Positions 1-7,906 of a stretch of DNA of 64,000 nucleotides are shown here, one piece after another. Numbering within the stretch: position 1 is the first letter of the stretch; the number at the start of each line of letters is the position of its first letter. The notes under the pieces were generated by a model. The model saw only the letters and a list, made by a program, of their open reading frames with translations, was not told the origin of the DNA and did no database searches. Source of the stretch: Phaeobacter sp. G2. GTDB taxonomy: Bacteria > Pseudomonadota > Alphaproteobacteria > Rhodobacterales > Rhodobacteraceae. The stretch spans positions 2,046,001 through 2,110,000 of the forward strand of contig CP104100.1 of assembly GCA_025163595.1 (NCBI GenBank). Reading direction: 5' to 3'. The position numbers and the translations under genes were made by a program.

Positions 1-295
1 TCAGCTTGGGCCAGTTGTACTGGATATTCTGGCGGGTGGTGAAGTGGCCATAGCCCTTGTCCCACTTCTCGGCCAGCAGCGCCAGGGCGCGCATCTGGTC
101 AGAGTTCAGCGTGCCATAGGGGATCGCAACCCGCAGCATATAGGCGTGCAGCTGCAGATAGACGCCATTCATCAGGCGCAGCGGTTTGAATTCATCCTCG
201 GTGAGCGAGCCATCAATGCGGCGGGCAACCTGGGCGCGGAACTGGGCGTTGCGTTCGGCCAGAAAGGCCTCGTCAAAGGCGTTGTACTTATACAT
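1..295 (-). CDS. cysI: Nitrite/sulfite reductase, N-terminal part (runs off window)
   Basis: The minus strand encodes the first 98 residues of a CysI-type hemoprotein that reduces sulfite to sulfide (or nitrite to ammonia) with siroheme and a 4Fe-4S cluster in the cytoplasm. The visible part carries the ferredoxin-like half typical of the family, including the segment GHFTTRQNIQYNW near residues 84-96. Siroheme and cluster ligands lie beyond the left edge. The start ATG at 295 overlaps the end of the upstream DUF2849 gene by 8 bases, so cobA, DUF2849 and this gene form one transcription unit. Sulfite is the likelier substrate because this gene order is that of sulfate assimilation in Rhodobacteraceae; that choice is inferred. 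Confidence 0.85.
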   Translation of the reverse strand, partial: MYKYNAFDEAFLAERNAQFRAQVARRIDGSLTEDEFKPLRLMNGVYLQLHAYMLRVAIPYGTLNSDQMRALALLAEKWDKGYGHFTTRQNIQYNWPKL

Positions 296-596
296 GGGCT
301 GCGGCCTCCTGTTTGCCGTGGCTGTAGTTGGATGGGCCTTTGCGGCGGAAATCTTCGCGGAAATGCACCGGTTCCGGGCCGTCGGGGCCGGCCTTGGCAT
401 CGGCCAGATAGGCGCCGACGATGCGGATATTTTGCTTTTCAGCCTCCAGCAGGCGCAGCTGCGCTTCGGCTTCATCGACGATCAATTCCGCCTGGGCGAG
501 ATCGCGGGTCCAGCTGTTGTCGGCCTGGAAGTAGATCACATCGCCTTCCAGAAGATCATTGGCGGTGATGACTTTGGGGGTGAAGGGACGGGCCAT
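288..596 (-). CDS. DUF2849 family protein
   Basis: A 102-residue soluble protein beginning MARPFTPKVITANDLLEGD. It matches the small DUF2849 family, which in alphaproteobacteria is found between cobA/cysG and the nitrite/sulfite reductase gene. No catalytic residues are recognisable; residues 30-60 are acidic and likely helical. Its stop overlaps the start of the reductase, and its start shares one base with the cobA stop, so the three are translationally coupled. A role as an accessory to sulfite or nitrite reduction is inferred from position only. Confidence 0.8.
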   Translation of the reverse strand: MARPFTPKVITANDLLEGDVIYFQADNSWTRDLAQAELIVDEAEAQLRLLEAEKQNIRIVGAYLADAKAGPDGPEPVHFREDFRRKGPSNYSHGKQEAAAHV

Positions 597-1414
597 TATG
601 CAAGCTCCATGTTTAGGTCTGAAAGGGCGGCCAGGCTTTGGCGCGGCGCGAGCCCAAGAAAGGTAAGAGCGGGACCATCAAAATCCGCTGCGGCGAGATC
701 TGTTGGCAGGCGTTCAAGGGTGGTCTCCAATACCCGCTGATTGGCGCGGGAGGCGTTTTCGATCACCGTGACCGGCGTGGCGCGATTGGCGCCATGCATG
801 ATCATGCGGCCCTGCACAAAACGGGCGGATTTCTTGCCCATGTAGATGGCTGCGACCTCGCCGGGGCGGGCCAGAGCGGCCCAGTCCTGATCGGCAAAGC
901 CACGGGTGTCATGGCCAGTGAGAAAGCGCACCGAAGAGTTGCGCCCCCGCTGGGTCAGGCTCTGGCCGATACTGGCAACGGCGGCAGAGGCTGCGGTGAT
1001 GCCGGGCATGATCTGATAGGCGACACCGGCCTCTTCGCAGGCGGTGAGCTCCTCGTCCAGGCGGCCAAAGATGGTGGGATCACCGGATTTCAGGCGCAGA
1101 ACCTTCAGGCCGGCCTGGGCATGGGCAACCATACGGGCGCAGATCTCTTCCTGGCTCATCGAGGGACCAAAGCCCTCTTTGCCGACGTCTTCCAGCTGCG
1201 CCTGCGCCCCTGCAAGCGCCAGGATCTCGGCGCTGACCAGCCGGTCGAACAAGATCACATCCGCCTCTTGCAGCGCGCGTGCCACTTTGAGGGTCAGCAG
1301 CTCAGGATCGCCGGGACCAGAGCCGGCAAAGGCCACTTGGCCGCGGCTCAGGCAACACATGCCGCTGCGGCTGTGCGCGGGGGAATTGGCGGTATGTGTC
1401 ATTGGACCGGTCAT
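596..1414 (-). CDS. cobA: Uroporphyrinogen-III C-methyltransferase (SUMT)
   Basis: SAM-dependent enzyme that methylates uroporphyrinogen III at C2 and C7 to give precorrin-2, the branch point to siroheme and cobalamin. The tetrapyrrole methylase motifs are visible: VAFAGSGPGDPELLTLKA-like N-terminus (here VAFAGSGPGDPELLTLKV), DVILFDRLVS, VLRLKSGDPTIFGR and YQIMPGITAASAA. At 272 residues it is SUMT only and lacks the NAD-dependent dehydrogenase/chelatase domain of CysG, so another protein must oxidise precorrin-2 and insert iron. The start at 1414 is preferred over 1522 because AGAGG-type spacing (AAAGAGG, six bases) precedes it and the extra N-terminal residues look non-coding. First gene of the siroheme/sulfite operon. 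Confidence 0.9.
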   Translation of the reverse strand: MTGPMTHTANSPAHSRSGMCCLSRGQVAFAGSGPGDPELLTLKVARALQEADVILFDRLVSAEILALAGAQAQLEDVGKEGFGPSMSQEEICARMVAHAQAGLKVLRLKSGDPTIFGRLDEELTACEEAGVAYQIMPGITAASAAVASIGQSLTQRGRNSSVRFLTGHDTRGFADQDWAALARPGEVAAIYMGKKSARFVQGRMIMHGANRATPVTVIENASRANQRVLETTLERLPTDLAAADFDGPALTFLGLAPRQSLAALSDLNMELA

Positions 1415-1466
1415 GTCTGGCCTCTTTACTGTTGTTTGGCTGTTGTTTGACTTACGAGTGTATATA

Positions 1467-1524
1467 GGAAATATTCCCGCTATTACGCTATATGTCGGAG
1501 TGAATAAGGTGGTTTGTTCCACCT
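1467..1524. promoter_or_regulatory. Divergent intergenic region with two inverted repeats
   Basis: Between cobA and the Lrp-type gene are two small dyads: GGAAATATTCC at 1467-1477, and AGGTGG-N6-CCACCT at 1507-1524. A position between a divergent regulator and its likely target is where an Lrp/AsnC operator would be expected. No protein-binding claim can be made from sequence alone. Confidence 0.3.
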
Positions 1525-1571
1525 GACGGTGGCCGCAGGCAGGTTTGTCCTAAAGTAGAGGGAAATTGAGA

Positions 1572-2039
1572 ATGACAGCACGGATCGATGTGACAGACCG
1601 GAAAATTCTGGCGGAGCTGCAGCGCGATGCGGGGCAATCGCTGGATGAAATCGCCCGTCAGGTGGGCAGTTCCAAGACCCCTGTGTGGAATCGGATCCGC
1701 AAATTGCGCGAGGCCGGGGTTATTGGTCAGCAGACCATGGTGCTGGATGCAGAGGCGCTGGGGTTTGAGGCCTGTTTCTTTGTATTGATCCGCACCTCAG
1801 AGCATGAGGCGGATTGGCAGGCCAAGTTTCTGAAGGCTTTGCGCGACCGCCCGGAAGTGCAGGAGGCGCATCGGCTGGCGGGGGATATCGACTATATTCT
1901 CAAGGTGCGGGTGCAAAACGCGCGGGCCTATGATGTGTTTTATCAGGCGCTGATTTCAGAGGTGAAGGTGCATAATGTAACGGCGCTTTTGTCGATGGAA
2001 GAGATCAAATCCACCACTATGCTGCCACTGGAGAGCTAA
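1572..2039 (+). CDS. Lrp/AsnC family transcriptional regulator
   Basis: A 155-residue regulator with an N-terminal winged HTH (residues 5-50, including LDEIARQVGSSKTPVWNRI) and a C-terminal RAM ligand-binding fold (residues 65-145). It is transcribed away from the cobA-DUF2849-reductase operon, so it probably controls that operon in response to an amino acid such as cysteine or a related sulfur compound; this is inferred from the divergent arrangement. A TTG six bases upstream (1566) is an alternative start. GAGGG lies about ten bases before the ATG. Confidence 0.88.
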   Translation: MTARIDVTDRKILAELQRDAGQSLDEIARQVGSSKTPVWNRIRKLREAGVIGQQTMVLDAEALGFEACFFVLIRTSEHEADWQAKFLKALRDRPEVQEAHRLAGDIDYILKVRVQNARAYDVFYQALISEVKVHNVTALLSMEEIKSTTMLPLES

Positions 2040-2170
2040 CCCCTGCCAAAAGGGGCGCTACCGCGCGCCTATTTCTGCCTGTGGCGCCGCGACGCAGTAC
2101 GCCGGACCTGGTGGTTTGGGTGGGGCTTTTGCCCCCCCCTCCTGCTTGAGTCGAGAGCCGAGAGCCGGAG

Positions 2171-3352
2171 CTAGCGCGTTACCTGCAGCTCAGACAGTCC
2201 GTGAAAATGGTAGCTGTTGCTGTAGCGTGGGGCAGCGGCGAGTTTCAGATCGGGGCAGCGCTGGAACAGGATGGGCAGTGCAATCTGCATTTCCAGCCGC
2301 GCCAGAGGGGCGCCAACGCAGAAATGCAGCCCGCCGCCAAAGGACATATTTGTGCGTGCCGGGCGGCTGGGGTCAAAGATTTCGGCGTCGTCTTCGGCAG
2401 CGGGATCCCGGTTGGCCGAGGCCAGCAGCAGCGCCACCTGATCGCCACGTTGAAAGGTATGGCCCATGACCTCTGCCTCTTCATAGGCGTAGCGGGTGAA
2501 CAGATGCAAAGGTGGGTCAAAACGCAGGATCTCTTCGACCAGGTTTTCGATGCCTGTGGGTGCCAGCCAAGCCGGATCCCAGCCCTGCTGCAACAGGGTT
2601 TTGACACCATTTCCAAGGGCATGCACCGTGGCTTCGTGGCCCGCATTGAGCAGCAGGACACAGGTGGCGATCAGCTCGTCGGTGGTGAGTCTGTCGCCTT
2701 GCTCCTCTGCGGCAATCAGCCGGGTTATCAGGTCATCTGCGGGCTCTGAGCGGCGTTTGTGCACATACTCGGCCAGAAACGCGGTGAAGTCCTGCGCGGC
2801 GCTAGCGGCGGCCTGTTCGGTCTCTGGGGTTCTGGCGGCCTGATACATGGCCACCATATCGTGGGACCAGCGCAGCAGCTGTGGTGCCATCTCGGTGGGC
2901 ACGCCAAGCAGGCGGCAGATGGTGATTATCGGCACCTGGGTACAATAGGCCGAAAGCAGATCAAAGGGCGTATCGGGGAAGGCATCTATCAGGCTGTGGC
3001 AAAGCGCGGCAATGCCGACTTGCTGCGCCTTGATCTCGCGGGAGGTAAAGGCGCGCATTACCAGTTTGCGCAGCCGGGTGTGGCGGGGTGGTTCTGCCTC
3101 CAGCATGGAATGGGCCTCAAGCGCCAGGAAGGGCGCAAGGTGCTGCGGCGCGGCAGTGGCCAGTTCCGGCGGCATCTCACGGCCAAAACGACGATCACGC
3201 AGCAGCATGTGAACGGCAGCGCGGCGAAAGGCGGCTATCATGCCGTAGTCTTGCCAATAGTTTAATCCAGCCTGGGCACGGGCCCTGTTATAAAAGGGGT
3301 ACGGGTCTTGCACAAAGGCGGGATCGGTCGGGGATTGGCTGACTGTTTTCAT
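2171..3352 (-). CDS. Cytochrome P450
   Basis: A 393-residue soluble bacterial class I P450. The I-helix oxygen-activation motif AGHEAT is at residues 237-242, the ExxR pair is E274/R277, and the heme-binding loop FGGGLHFCVG supplies the thiolate Cys345. It has no membrane anchor. It stands alone: no ferredoxin, ferredoxin reductase or pathway gene lies beside it, so redox partners must be encoded elsewhere and the substrate cannot be named. The gene ends 131 bases from the convergent Lrp-type gene and starts 88 bases from the divergent sensor kinase gene. Confidence 0.93.
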   Translation of the reverse strand: MKTVSQSPTDPAFVQDPYPFYNRARAQAGLNYWQDYGMIAAFRRAAVHMLLRDRRFGREMPPELATAAPQHLAPFLALEAHSMLEAEPPRHTRLRKLVMRAFTSREIKAQQVGIAALCHSLIDAFPDTPFDLLSAYCTQVPIITICRLLGVPTEMAPQLLRWSHDMVAMYQAARTPETEQAAASAAQDFTAFLAEYVHKRRSEPADDLITRLIAAEEQGDRLTTDELIATCVLLLNAGHEATVHALGNGVKTLLQQGWDPAWLAPTGIENLVEEILRFDPPLHLFTRYAYEEAEVMGHTFQRGDQVALLLASANRDPAAEDDAEIFDPSRPARTNMSFGGGLHFCVGAPLARLEMQIALPILFQRCPDLKLAAAPRYSNSYHFHGLSELQVTR

Positions 3353-3440
3353 TGCCCGACTTTGCCTTCATGGGTGGTCTTTGCAAGCTCAGTCTTGCTA
3401 GACTGGGAAAAAACTTCGGGTCAAAAGAGAGCAAAAACTG

Positions 3441-5180
3441 ATGCAAAGATGGCCGTTGCTGCTGGGGGTTGCCCTTGCAGTATCTTGTATAGTCGGAGCG
3501 ACCTGGATTTATGGGTACCGTCAGGCGCTTGAGTCCCTGGCGGAGCGCAGCGTTGCGGACCTTGCATTGGCCTCGGATCGGGTCAGCACCCAGTTGCAGA
3601 TCTATCAAGAGCTTGCGGTTCTGACCGCAGATCACCCGGTTTTGGAACAGCTGGAGAGCGAAGCGGAACGGCAGGCTGCGCAGTGGGTGTTGCGCAGCAT
3701 TGCCGACAAAACCTCTGCTTTGGATGTGTTTTATGCGGATACCAGTGGCGCAGTGCTGGTCGCGGCGGCGGGTGTCACCGGGGGCGATATTGCCGATGCG
3801 GACTATTTCCGGCGCGCCATGCAGGGCGCGCTGGGGGTTGGGTCGGATGTCTTGGCTGAAAACGGCCGTCGCGCCTATTTTTATGCCGCCCCCAACTTTG
3901 CGCCAGGAGCCGGAGTGTCCGGGGTGCTGGTGGTGGTGGCCGATGTCGAAGACGTGGAGCAGACCTGGCAGGGCTCTTTGCCTGCGGTATTTTTTACCAA
4001 TGACCATGGCGAGGTTTTTATCTCAAACCGGCCAGAGCTGCTGTTCTGGCATCAGGGACAAGAGGCGGGCGCCAATGCAGGGGCTGCGGAGGAAAAACTG
4101 GACTATGAGGTCTATACCCAGGGTGAGTACGAGATCTGGACGCTTTCTGGCAGCGCCTATCTGCCCCGTCGCGCCCTGCATTTGACGGTAGATCTGCCGG
4201 TCATCGGTCTGACGGGACAGATCCTGGTGGATGTGGCCCCGGCCCGCAGATTGGCTCTGCTTCAGGCTGCGGCCCTGGCGGCACTCTGCCTTGCCTTTGG
4301 CAGTTTTCTGTTTCTGACCATGGAGCGGCGCCGTACCCTGGCCGAGGCCAACGCGGTGTTGGAAAGCCGCGTTGAAACCCGTACCCGTGCACTGCAATCC
4401 ACCAACAGCCAGCTGCGGCGCGAAGTCAGTGAACGCCAGGATGCAGAGGCTGCCTTGAAGAAGGCGCAAGAAGAGCTGGTCCAGGCGGGAAAGCTTTCGG
4501 CCTTGGGGCAGATGTCTGCGGGGATCAGCCATGAGCTGAACCAGCCACTGATGGCGATACAGCAATTTGCCGAAAATGGCGATGCTTTCTTGCAACGGGG
4601 CCAGATCGACCGGGTTGGGGAAAATCTGACGCGTATTGCAGGCATGTCGGCGCGCATGGCGCGGATCATCAAAAACCTGCGGGCCTTTTCGCGCAATGAG
4701 AACGAGCCGATGGCGCGGGTGGATCTGGTGCAGGTCATCAATACCGCGGTGGAGCTGACAGCCTCACGCCTGGAAACCGACGCGGTGACGCTCCGCTGGA
4801 GCCCGCCAGTGGGGGAAGACCCGATCTATGCCTGGGGCGGTGAAGTGCGACTGACACAGGTTTTTGTCAATCTTATCAACAATGCGGCTGATGCAATGCT
4901 TGGCCAGGACAGCCGCGCGATCACCATAACCCTGGAGGCTGGAGACCGGCTCGCGGTGGTGGTGTCTGATATTGGCCCAGGCATTAAAGAACCGGAAAAG
5001 ATGTTTGATCCGTTTTACTCGACCAAGGTGGTGAGCAGCTCTGAGGGCATGGGGCTGGGGCTGTCGATATCCTATGGGTTGTTGCAGAGCTTTGGCGGCA
5101 ATATCCACGGCAGGAACGGTACCCGCGGTGCCGTGTTCACTGTCGAGCTGGACCGCTGGAATGAGGATGCCGCGATATGA
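3441..5180 (+). CDS. dctB: DctB-like C4-dicarboxylate sensor histidine kinase
   Basis: A 579-residue membrane kinase expected to sense external C4-dicarboxylates. It has a TM helix near residues 4-22, a periplasmic sensor region to about 270 with a double-PAS/Cache-like pattern, a second TM helix near 276-295, a coiled-coil linker, and a HisKA domain with the phospho-acceptor His364 in GISHELNQPLMAIQQF. The ATPase domain shows an N box (VFVNLINNAADAM), G1 (SDIGPGI) and G2 (GMGLGLSIS). The architecture and SALGQMSAGISHELNQP box are those of DctB. It overlaps the regulator gene by four bases and lies just upstream of dctPQM, which supports the assignment. Confidence 0.88.
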   Translation: MQRWPLLLGVALAVSCIVGATWIYGYRQALESLAERSVADLALASDRVSTQLQIYQELAVLTADHPVLEQLESEAERQAAQWVLRSIADKTSALDVFYADTSGAVLVAAAGVTGGDIADADYFRRAMQGALGVGSDVLAENGRRAYFYAAPNFAPGAGVSGVLVVVADVEDVEQTWQGSLPAVFFTNDHGEVFISNRPELLFWHQGQEAGANAGAAEEKLDYEVYTQGEYEIWTLSGSAYLPRRALHLTVDLPVIGLTGQILVDVAPARRLALLQAAALAALCLAFGSFLFLTMERRRTLAEANAVLESRVETRTRALQSTNSQLRREVSERQDAEAALKKAQEELVQAGKLSALGQMSAGISHELNQPLMAIQQFAENGDAFLQRGQIDRVGENLTRIAGMSARMARIIKNLRAFSRNENEPMARVDLVQVINTAVELTASRLETDAVTLRWSPPVGEDPIYAWGGEVRLTQVFVNLINNAADAMLGQDSRAITITLEAGDRLAVVVSDIGPGIKEPEKMFDPFYSTKVVSSSEGMGLGLSISYGLLQSFGGNIHGRNGTRGAVFTVELDRWNEDAAI

Positions 5181-6409
5181 CCCGGAAGGTTCTGGTTGTT
5201 GATGACGATGCCGCCCTGCGTGAGGCCTTGGCGCAGACGCTGGAGCTGAATGATCTGGAAGCCATTACTGCGGGGTCCTTTGTGGTGGCAAAGGATTTGA
5301 TCACTGCCGAGTTTGACGGGGTAATCCTGTCCGATATTCGGATGCCGGGGCGGGATGGGTTTCACCTGCTGGACTACGTGAGCGGCATTGACGACGACCT
5401 GCCGGTGATCCTGTTGACCGGTGAGGGGGATATTCCCATGGCGGTCAAGGCGATGTCACGGGGGGCCTTTGGCTTTCTGGAAAAGCCTTGTGTCACTGCG
5501 GATCTGCTGACGACGCTGCAGCGGGCTTTGAAAACCCGCCACTTGGTGCTGGAGAACCGCGATTTTAAACAACAGCTGGAAGAGGGCGATCCGGCGGCGC
5601 GCATGTTGTTTGGCACCTCCCAGCAATCCGATGAGCTGCGAGCGCGGGTGCGCGCTGTAGCTCCAACCTCGGCCGAGGTTTTGGTGGCGGGGCCGGCCGG
5701 CAGCGGCATTTCCAAGGTGGCAGAGGTGATCCACCTGATGTCACCGCGCGCCCAGGCGCCCTTTGTCAAATCGCCCTCGGCAGGGCTGAGCACCGCTGAC
5801 CTGCGGGAGCTGTGTCAGCAGGCCGCTGGTGGATCGCTGTTTCTGGATGAGATTTCTGCCCTCTCCGAAGCGCTGCAATATGCGGTGCTGGACTGGGTCG
5901 AACAGGGGGGCGAGACACGGCTGATTGCAGGCAGTACCGCCGATCTGGCGGCGCTGGTTGCAGCAGGCAGTTTTGGCGCGGATCTATATTACCGGCTCGA
6001 AGGCATGCGGGTGCGTATTCCGTCACTGGCCGAGCGCCCTGGTGATATCCCGGTGTTGTTCAGGTTGTATGTGGCTCAGGCCGCGGAACAGGCCGGGATC
6101 GAGGCGCCGCAGATCAGCCAAGAACATCTGGCGGGGTTGATGGCGCAGGATTGGCCGGGCAATGCGCGCTCGCTGATGTCGGCAGCCATGCGGTTTGTTC
6201 TGGGGATGCCGGATGAGATTAGCGGTGCCACCGAACTGGGCCTGGCAGAGCAAATGGCCCAGGTGGAACGCTCACTTTTGATCGCGGCTTTGGGACGTCA
6301 GAATGGCAGGGCAGCCGCAGCGGCTGAGGCGCTGAAACTGCCGCGCAAAACCTTTTATGACAAACTGGCCCGCTATGGCATCCGCCCAGAGGATTATCGC
6401 CGCGCCTGA
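5177..6409 (+). CDS. dctD: DctD-like response regulator with degenerate AAA+ domain
   Basis: A 410-residue regulator: receiver domain at 1-120 (acidic pocket D9-D11, phospho-acceptor D53, T81, K103), a central AAA+ region at about 145-340 and a Fis-type HTH at the C-terminus (AAAAAEALKLPRKTFYDKLA). The AAA+ part departs from sigma-54 activators. The Walker A loop reads GPAGSGIS at 172-179 with isoleucine where the lysine should be, and the segment that holds the GAFTGA loop is missing between FVKSPS and the intact Walker B (GGSLFLDEIS, 218-227). It should therefore neither hydrolyse ATP normally nor contact sigma-54; it may act as a DNA-binding activator or repressor on sigma-70 promoters. 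It is shorter than typical DctD (about 440-460 residues). Confidence 0.85.
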   Translation: MTRKVLVVDDDAALREALAQTLELNDLEAITAGSFVVAKDLITAEFDGVILSDIRMPGRDGFHLLDYVSGIDDDLPVILLTGEGDIPMAVKAMSRGAFGFLEKPCVTADLLTTLQRALKTRHLVLENRDFKQQLEEGDPAARMLFGTSQQSDELRARVRAVAPTSAEVLVAGPAGSGISKVAEVIHLMSPRAQAPFVKSPSAGLSTADLRELCQQAAGGSLFLDEISALSEALQYAVLDWVEQGGETRLIAGSTADLAALVAAGSFGADLYYRLEGMRVRIPSLAERPGDIPVLFRLYVAQAAEQAGIEAPQISQEHLAGLMAQDWPGNARSLMSAAMRFVLGMPDEISGATELGLAEQMAQVERSLLIAALGRQNGRAAAAAEALKLPRKTFYDKLARYGIRPEDYRRA

Positions 6410-6526
6410 TCTCGCCTCGGCCACCCCGACCCAACGGCCCTGGCAATCAACCAACCCGGCAGTCCTCAGCTTGGCGATTCCTGCAGGTCACGGGCGGTGG
6501 CTCAGGAGAGATCAGGCGTTGTCGCT

Positions 6527-6577
6527 TTGTGCGGTTTTCCGCACAAGGCTGGCAATCCCTGTGCGAGATTTCGCACA
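6527..6577. promoter_or_regulatory. Tandem palindromes upstream of dctP (candidate DctD sites)
   Basis: Two matching inverted repeats: TTGTGCGG-TTTT-CCGCACAA at 6527-6546 and TGTGCGA-GATT-TCGCACA at 6560-6577. Both share TGTGCG...CGCACA and their centres are 32 bp apart, about three helical turns. They lie 180-230 bp before dctP and directly after the regulator gene, as expected for an upstream activating sequence. No properly spaced sigma-54 promoter was found between them and dctP. The rest of the 348-base gap shows no gene. Confidence 0.65.
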
Positions 6578-6757
6578 ACACTGTATGGCGCGCGTGGGGC
6601 TGGTGCTGCGCGTTTCAAGTAACCATCTGTGAAATATATAAAAGATTTCAATTTAAGATGACTTGAAAACAAATCTTGAGCTGCGCCGCGCAACTGGCAA
6701 TCCTTGGCCGAGGCTTCTGCCATGGCAGGAGATAGGATGAAATCTGGGAGGATTGAT

Positions 6758-7759
6758 ATGAAGTTTGTAACCGCTGCTGCCACCGCGATGGCCCTGACAG
6801 TAACCGCTGGTGCTGCTAGCGCCGCCTGCGATGACGGCGAAATCGTTGTCAAATTCAGCCATGTAACCAACACAGACAAGCACCCCAAAGGGATCGCGGC
6901 CTCTTTGCTGGAACAGCGCATCAACGACGAAATGAATGGCACCATGTGCCTGGAGGTCTACCCGAACTCGACGCTCTATAACGACAACAAGGTGCTGGAA
7001 GCCATGTTGCAGGGCGACGTGCAGCTGGCGGCTCCGTCGCTGTCAAAGTTCGAGAAGTTCACCAAGGAATTCCGCCTGTTTGATCTGCCCTTCATGTTCA
7101 AGAACATTGATGCGGTTGACGCGTTCCAGGCTTCGCCCGATGGGCAGGCGCTGCTGGACAGCATGCAGCGCCGTGGCCTGCAGGGGCTGGCCTATTGGCA
7201 CAATGGCATGAAGCAGATGTCGGCGAACCGGCCTCTGGTCGCGCCGACCGATGCCAATGGTCTGAAGTTCCGCGTTCAGTCCTCTGACGTGCTGGTGGCG
7301 CAGATGGAAGCCATCGGTGGTTCGCCCCAGAAGATGGCCTTTTCCGAAGTCTACGGTGCCCTGCAGCAGGGTGTTGTCGACGGTCAGGAAAACACCTGGT
7401 CCAACATCTACGGCAAGAAGTTCTTTGAAGTGCAGGACGGTGTCACCGAGACCAATCACGGCATCATCGATTATCTGGTTGTGACTAATGTGGACTGGCT
7501 GGAAAGCTTGGACGCCCCAGTACGGGAGCAATTCCTGCAGATCCTTGGGGAAGTGACCCAAACCCGCAACGCCGAGTCCACTCAGGTCAACAACGATGCC
7601 AAAGCGGCCATCATCGCAGCCGGCGGCGAAGTCCGCAGCCTGGATGCAGCACAGCGTCAGGCCTGGGTTGAAACCATGATGCCCGTCTGGGAGCAGTTCT
7701 CTGGTGACGTTGGTCAGGACAAGATCGACGCAGCACAGGCGATCAACGCCAATTACTGA
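6758..7759 (+). CDS. dctP: TRAP C4-dicarboxylate-binding periplasmic protein
   Basis: A 333-residue periplasmic receptor that binds malate, succinate or fumarate and delivers it to DctQM, driven by the sodium or proton gradient. A Sec signal peptide covers residues 1-22 (ending ASA), followed by the DctP fold with VVKFSHVTNTDKHPKG at the N-terminus and the conserved helix region GLKFRVQSSDVLVAQMEAIG, whose arginine binds the substrate carboxylate in this family. GALQQGVVDGQENTWSNI is the characteristic DctP block. The start at 6758 is chosen because GGGAGG precedes it by five bases and the signal peptide begins there; an in-frame ATG at 6704 lacks both. Confidence 0.93.
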   Translation: MKFVTAAATAMALTVTAGAASAACDDGEIVVKFSHVTNTDKHPKGIAASLLEQRINDEMNGTMCLEVYPNSTLYNDNKVLEAMLQGDVQLAAPSLSKFEKFTKEFRLFDLPFMFKNIDAVDAFQASPDGQALLDSMQRRGLQGLAYWHNGMKQMSANRPLVAPTDANGLKFRVQSSDVLVAQMEAIGGSPQKMAFSEVYGALQQGVVDGQENTWSNIYGKKFFEVQDGVTETNHGIIDYLVVTNVDWLESLDAPVREQFLQILGEVTQTRNAESTQVNNDAKAAIIAAGGEVRSLDAAQRQAWVETMMPVWEQFSGDVGQDKIDAAQAINANY

Positions 7760-7781
7760 TTGATTGGTTGTAACACGCGGA

Positions 7782-7797
7782 CCCGCCCAATTGGCGG
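7782..7797 (+). other. Intercistronic stem-loop after dctP
   Basis: CCCGCC-AATT-GGCGGG forms a compact six-pair hairpin starting 23 bases after the dctP stop. It has no following T run. Stem-loops at this position often protect the upstream mRNA and raise receptor levels relative to the membrane subunits; that role is inferred. Confidence 0.5.
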
Positions 7798-7844
7798 GCC
7801 GCATCCGAGGGGATGATCCTGTGTGATCAAGGCCCCCGGACTTT

Positions 7845-7884
7845 CAGGCGGCGTGGGGATCCGCCGCCTGATCTTTTTCTTTCT
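7845..7884 (+). terminator. Terminator-like hairpin between dctP and dctQ
   Basis: A perfect nine-pair stem, CAGGCGGCG (7845-7853) and CGCCGCCTG (7862-7870), with an eight-base loop is followed by ATCTTTTTCTTTCTC. This has the form of a Rho-independent terminator. It lies inside the dctPQM operon, so it probably acts as a partial terminator that keeps dctP transcripts in excess. It also argues that dctQ starts downstream at 7907, not at the GTG at 7823. Confidence 0.7.
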
Positions 7885-7906
7885 CAACATCATCGGGGTG
7901 ACCACT

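Noticed and set aside
6550..6564. TGGCAATCCCTGTGC as a sigma-54 promoter for dctP
   Set aside because: It has the GG-N10-GC spacing but overlaps the second palindrome and lies nearly 200 bases before the gene, and the -12 part (TGTGC) is poor.
6695..6709. TGGCAATCCTTGGCC as a sigma-54 promoter close to dctP
   Set aside because: The GG-to-GC distance is one base too short. With a regulator lacking GAFTGA I do not accept it without a mapped start site.
7823..7906. GTG at 7823 as the start of dctQ
   Set aside because: The terminator-like hairpin would then lie within the coding sequence, and the family homology begins after the ATG at 7907, which has a ribosome-binding site.
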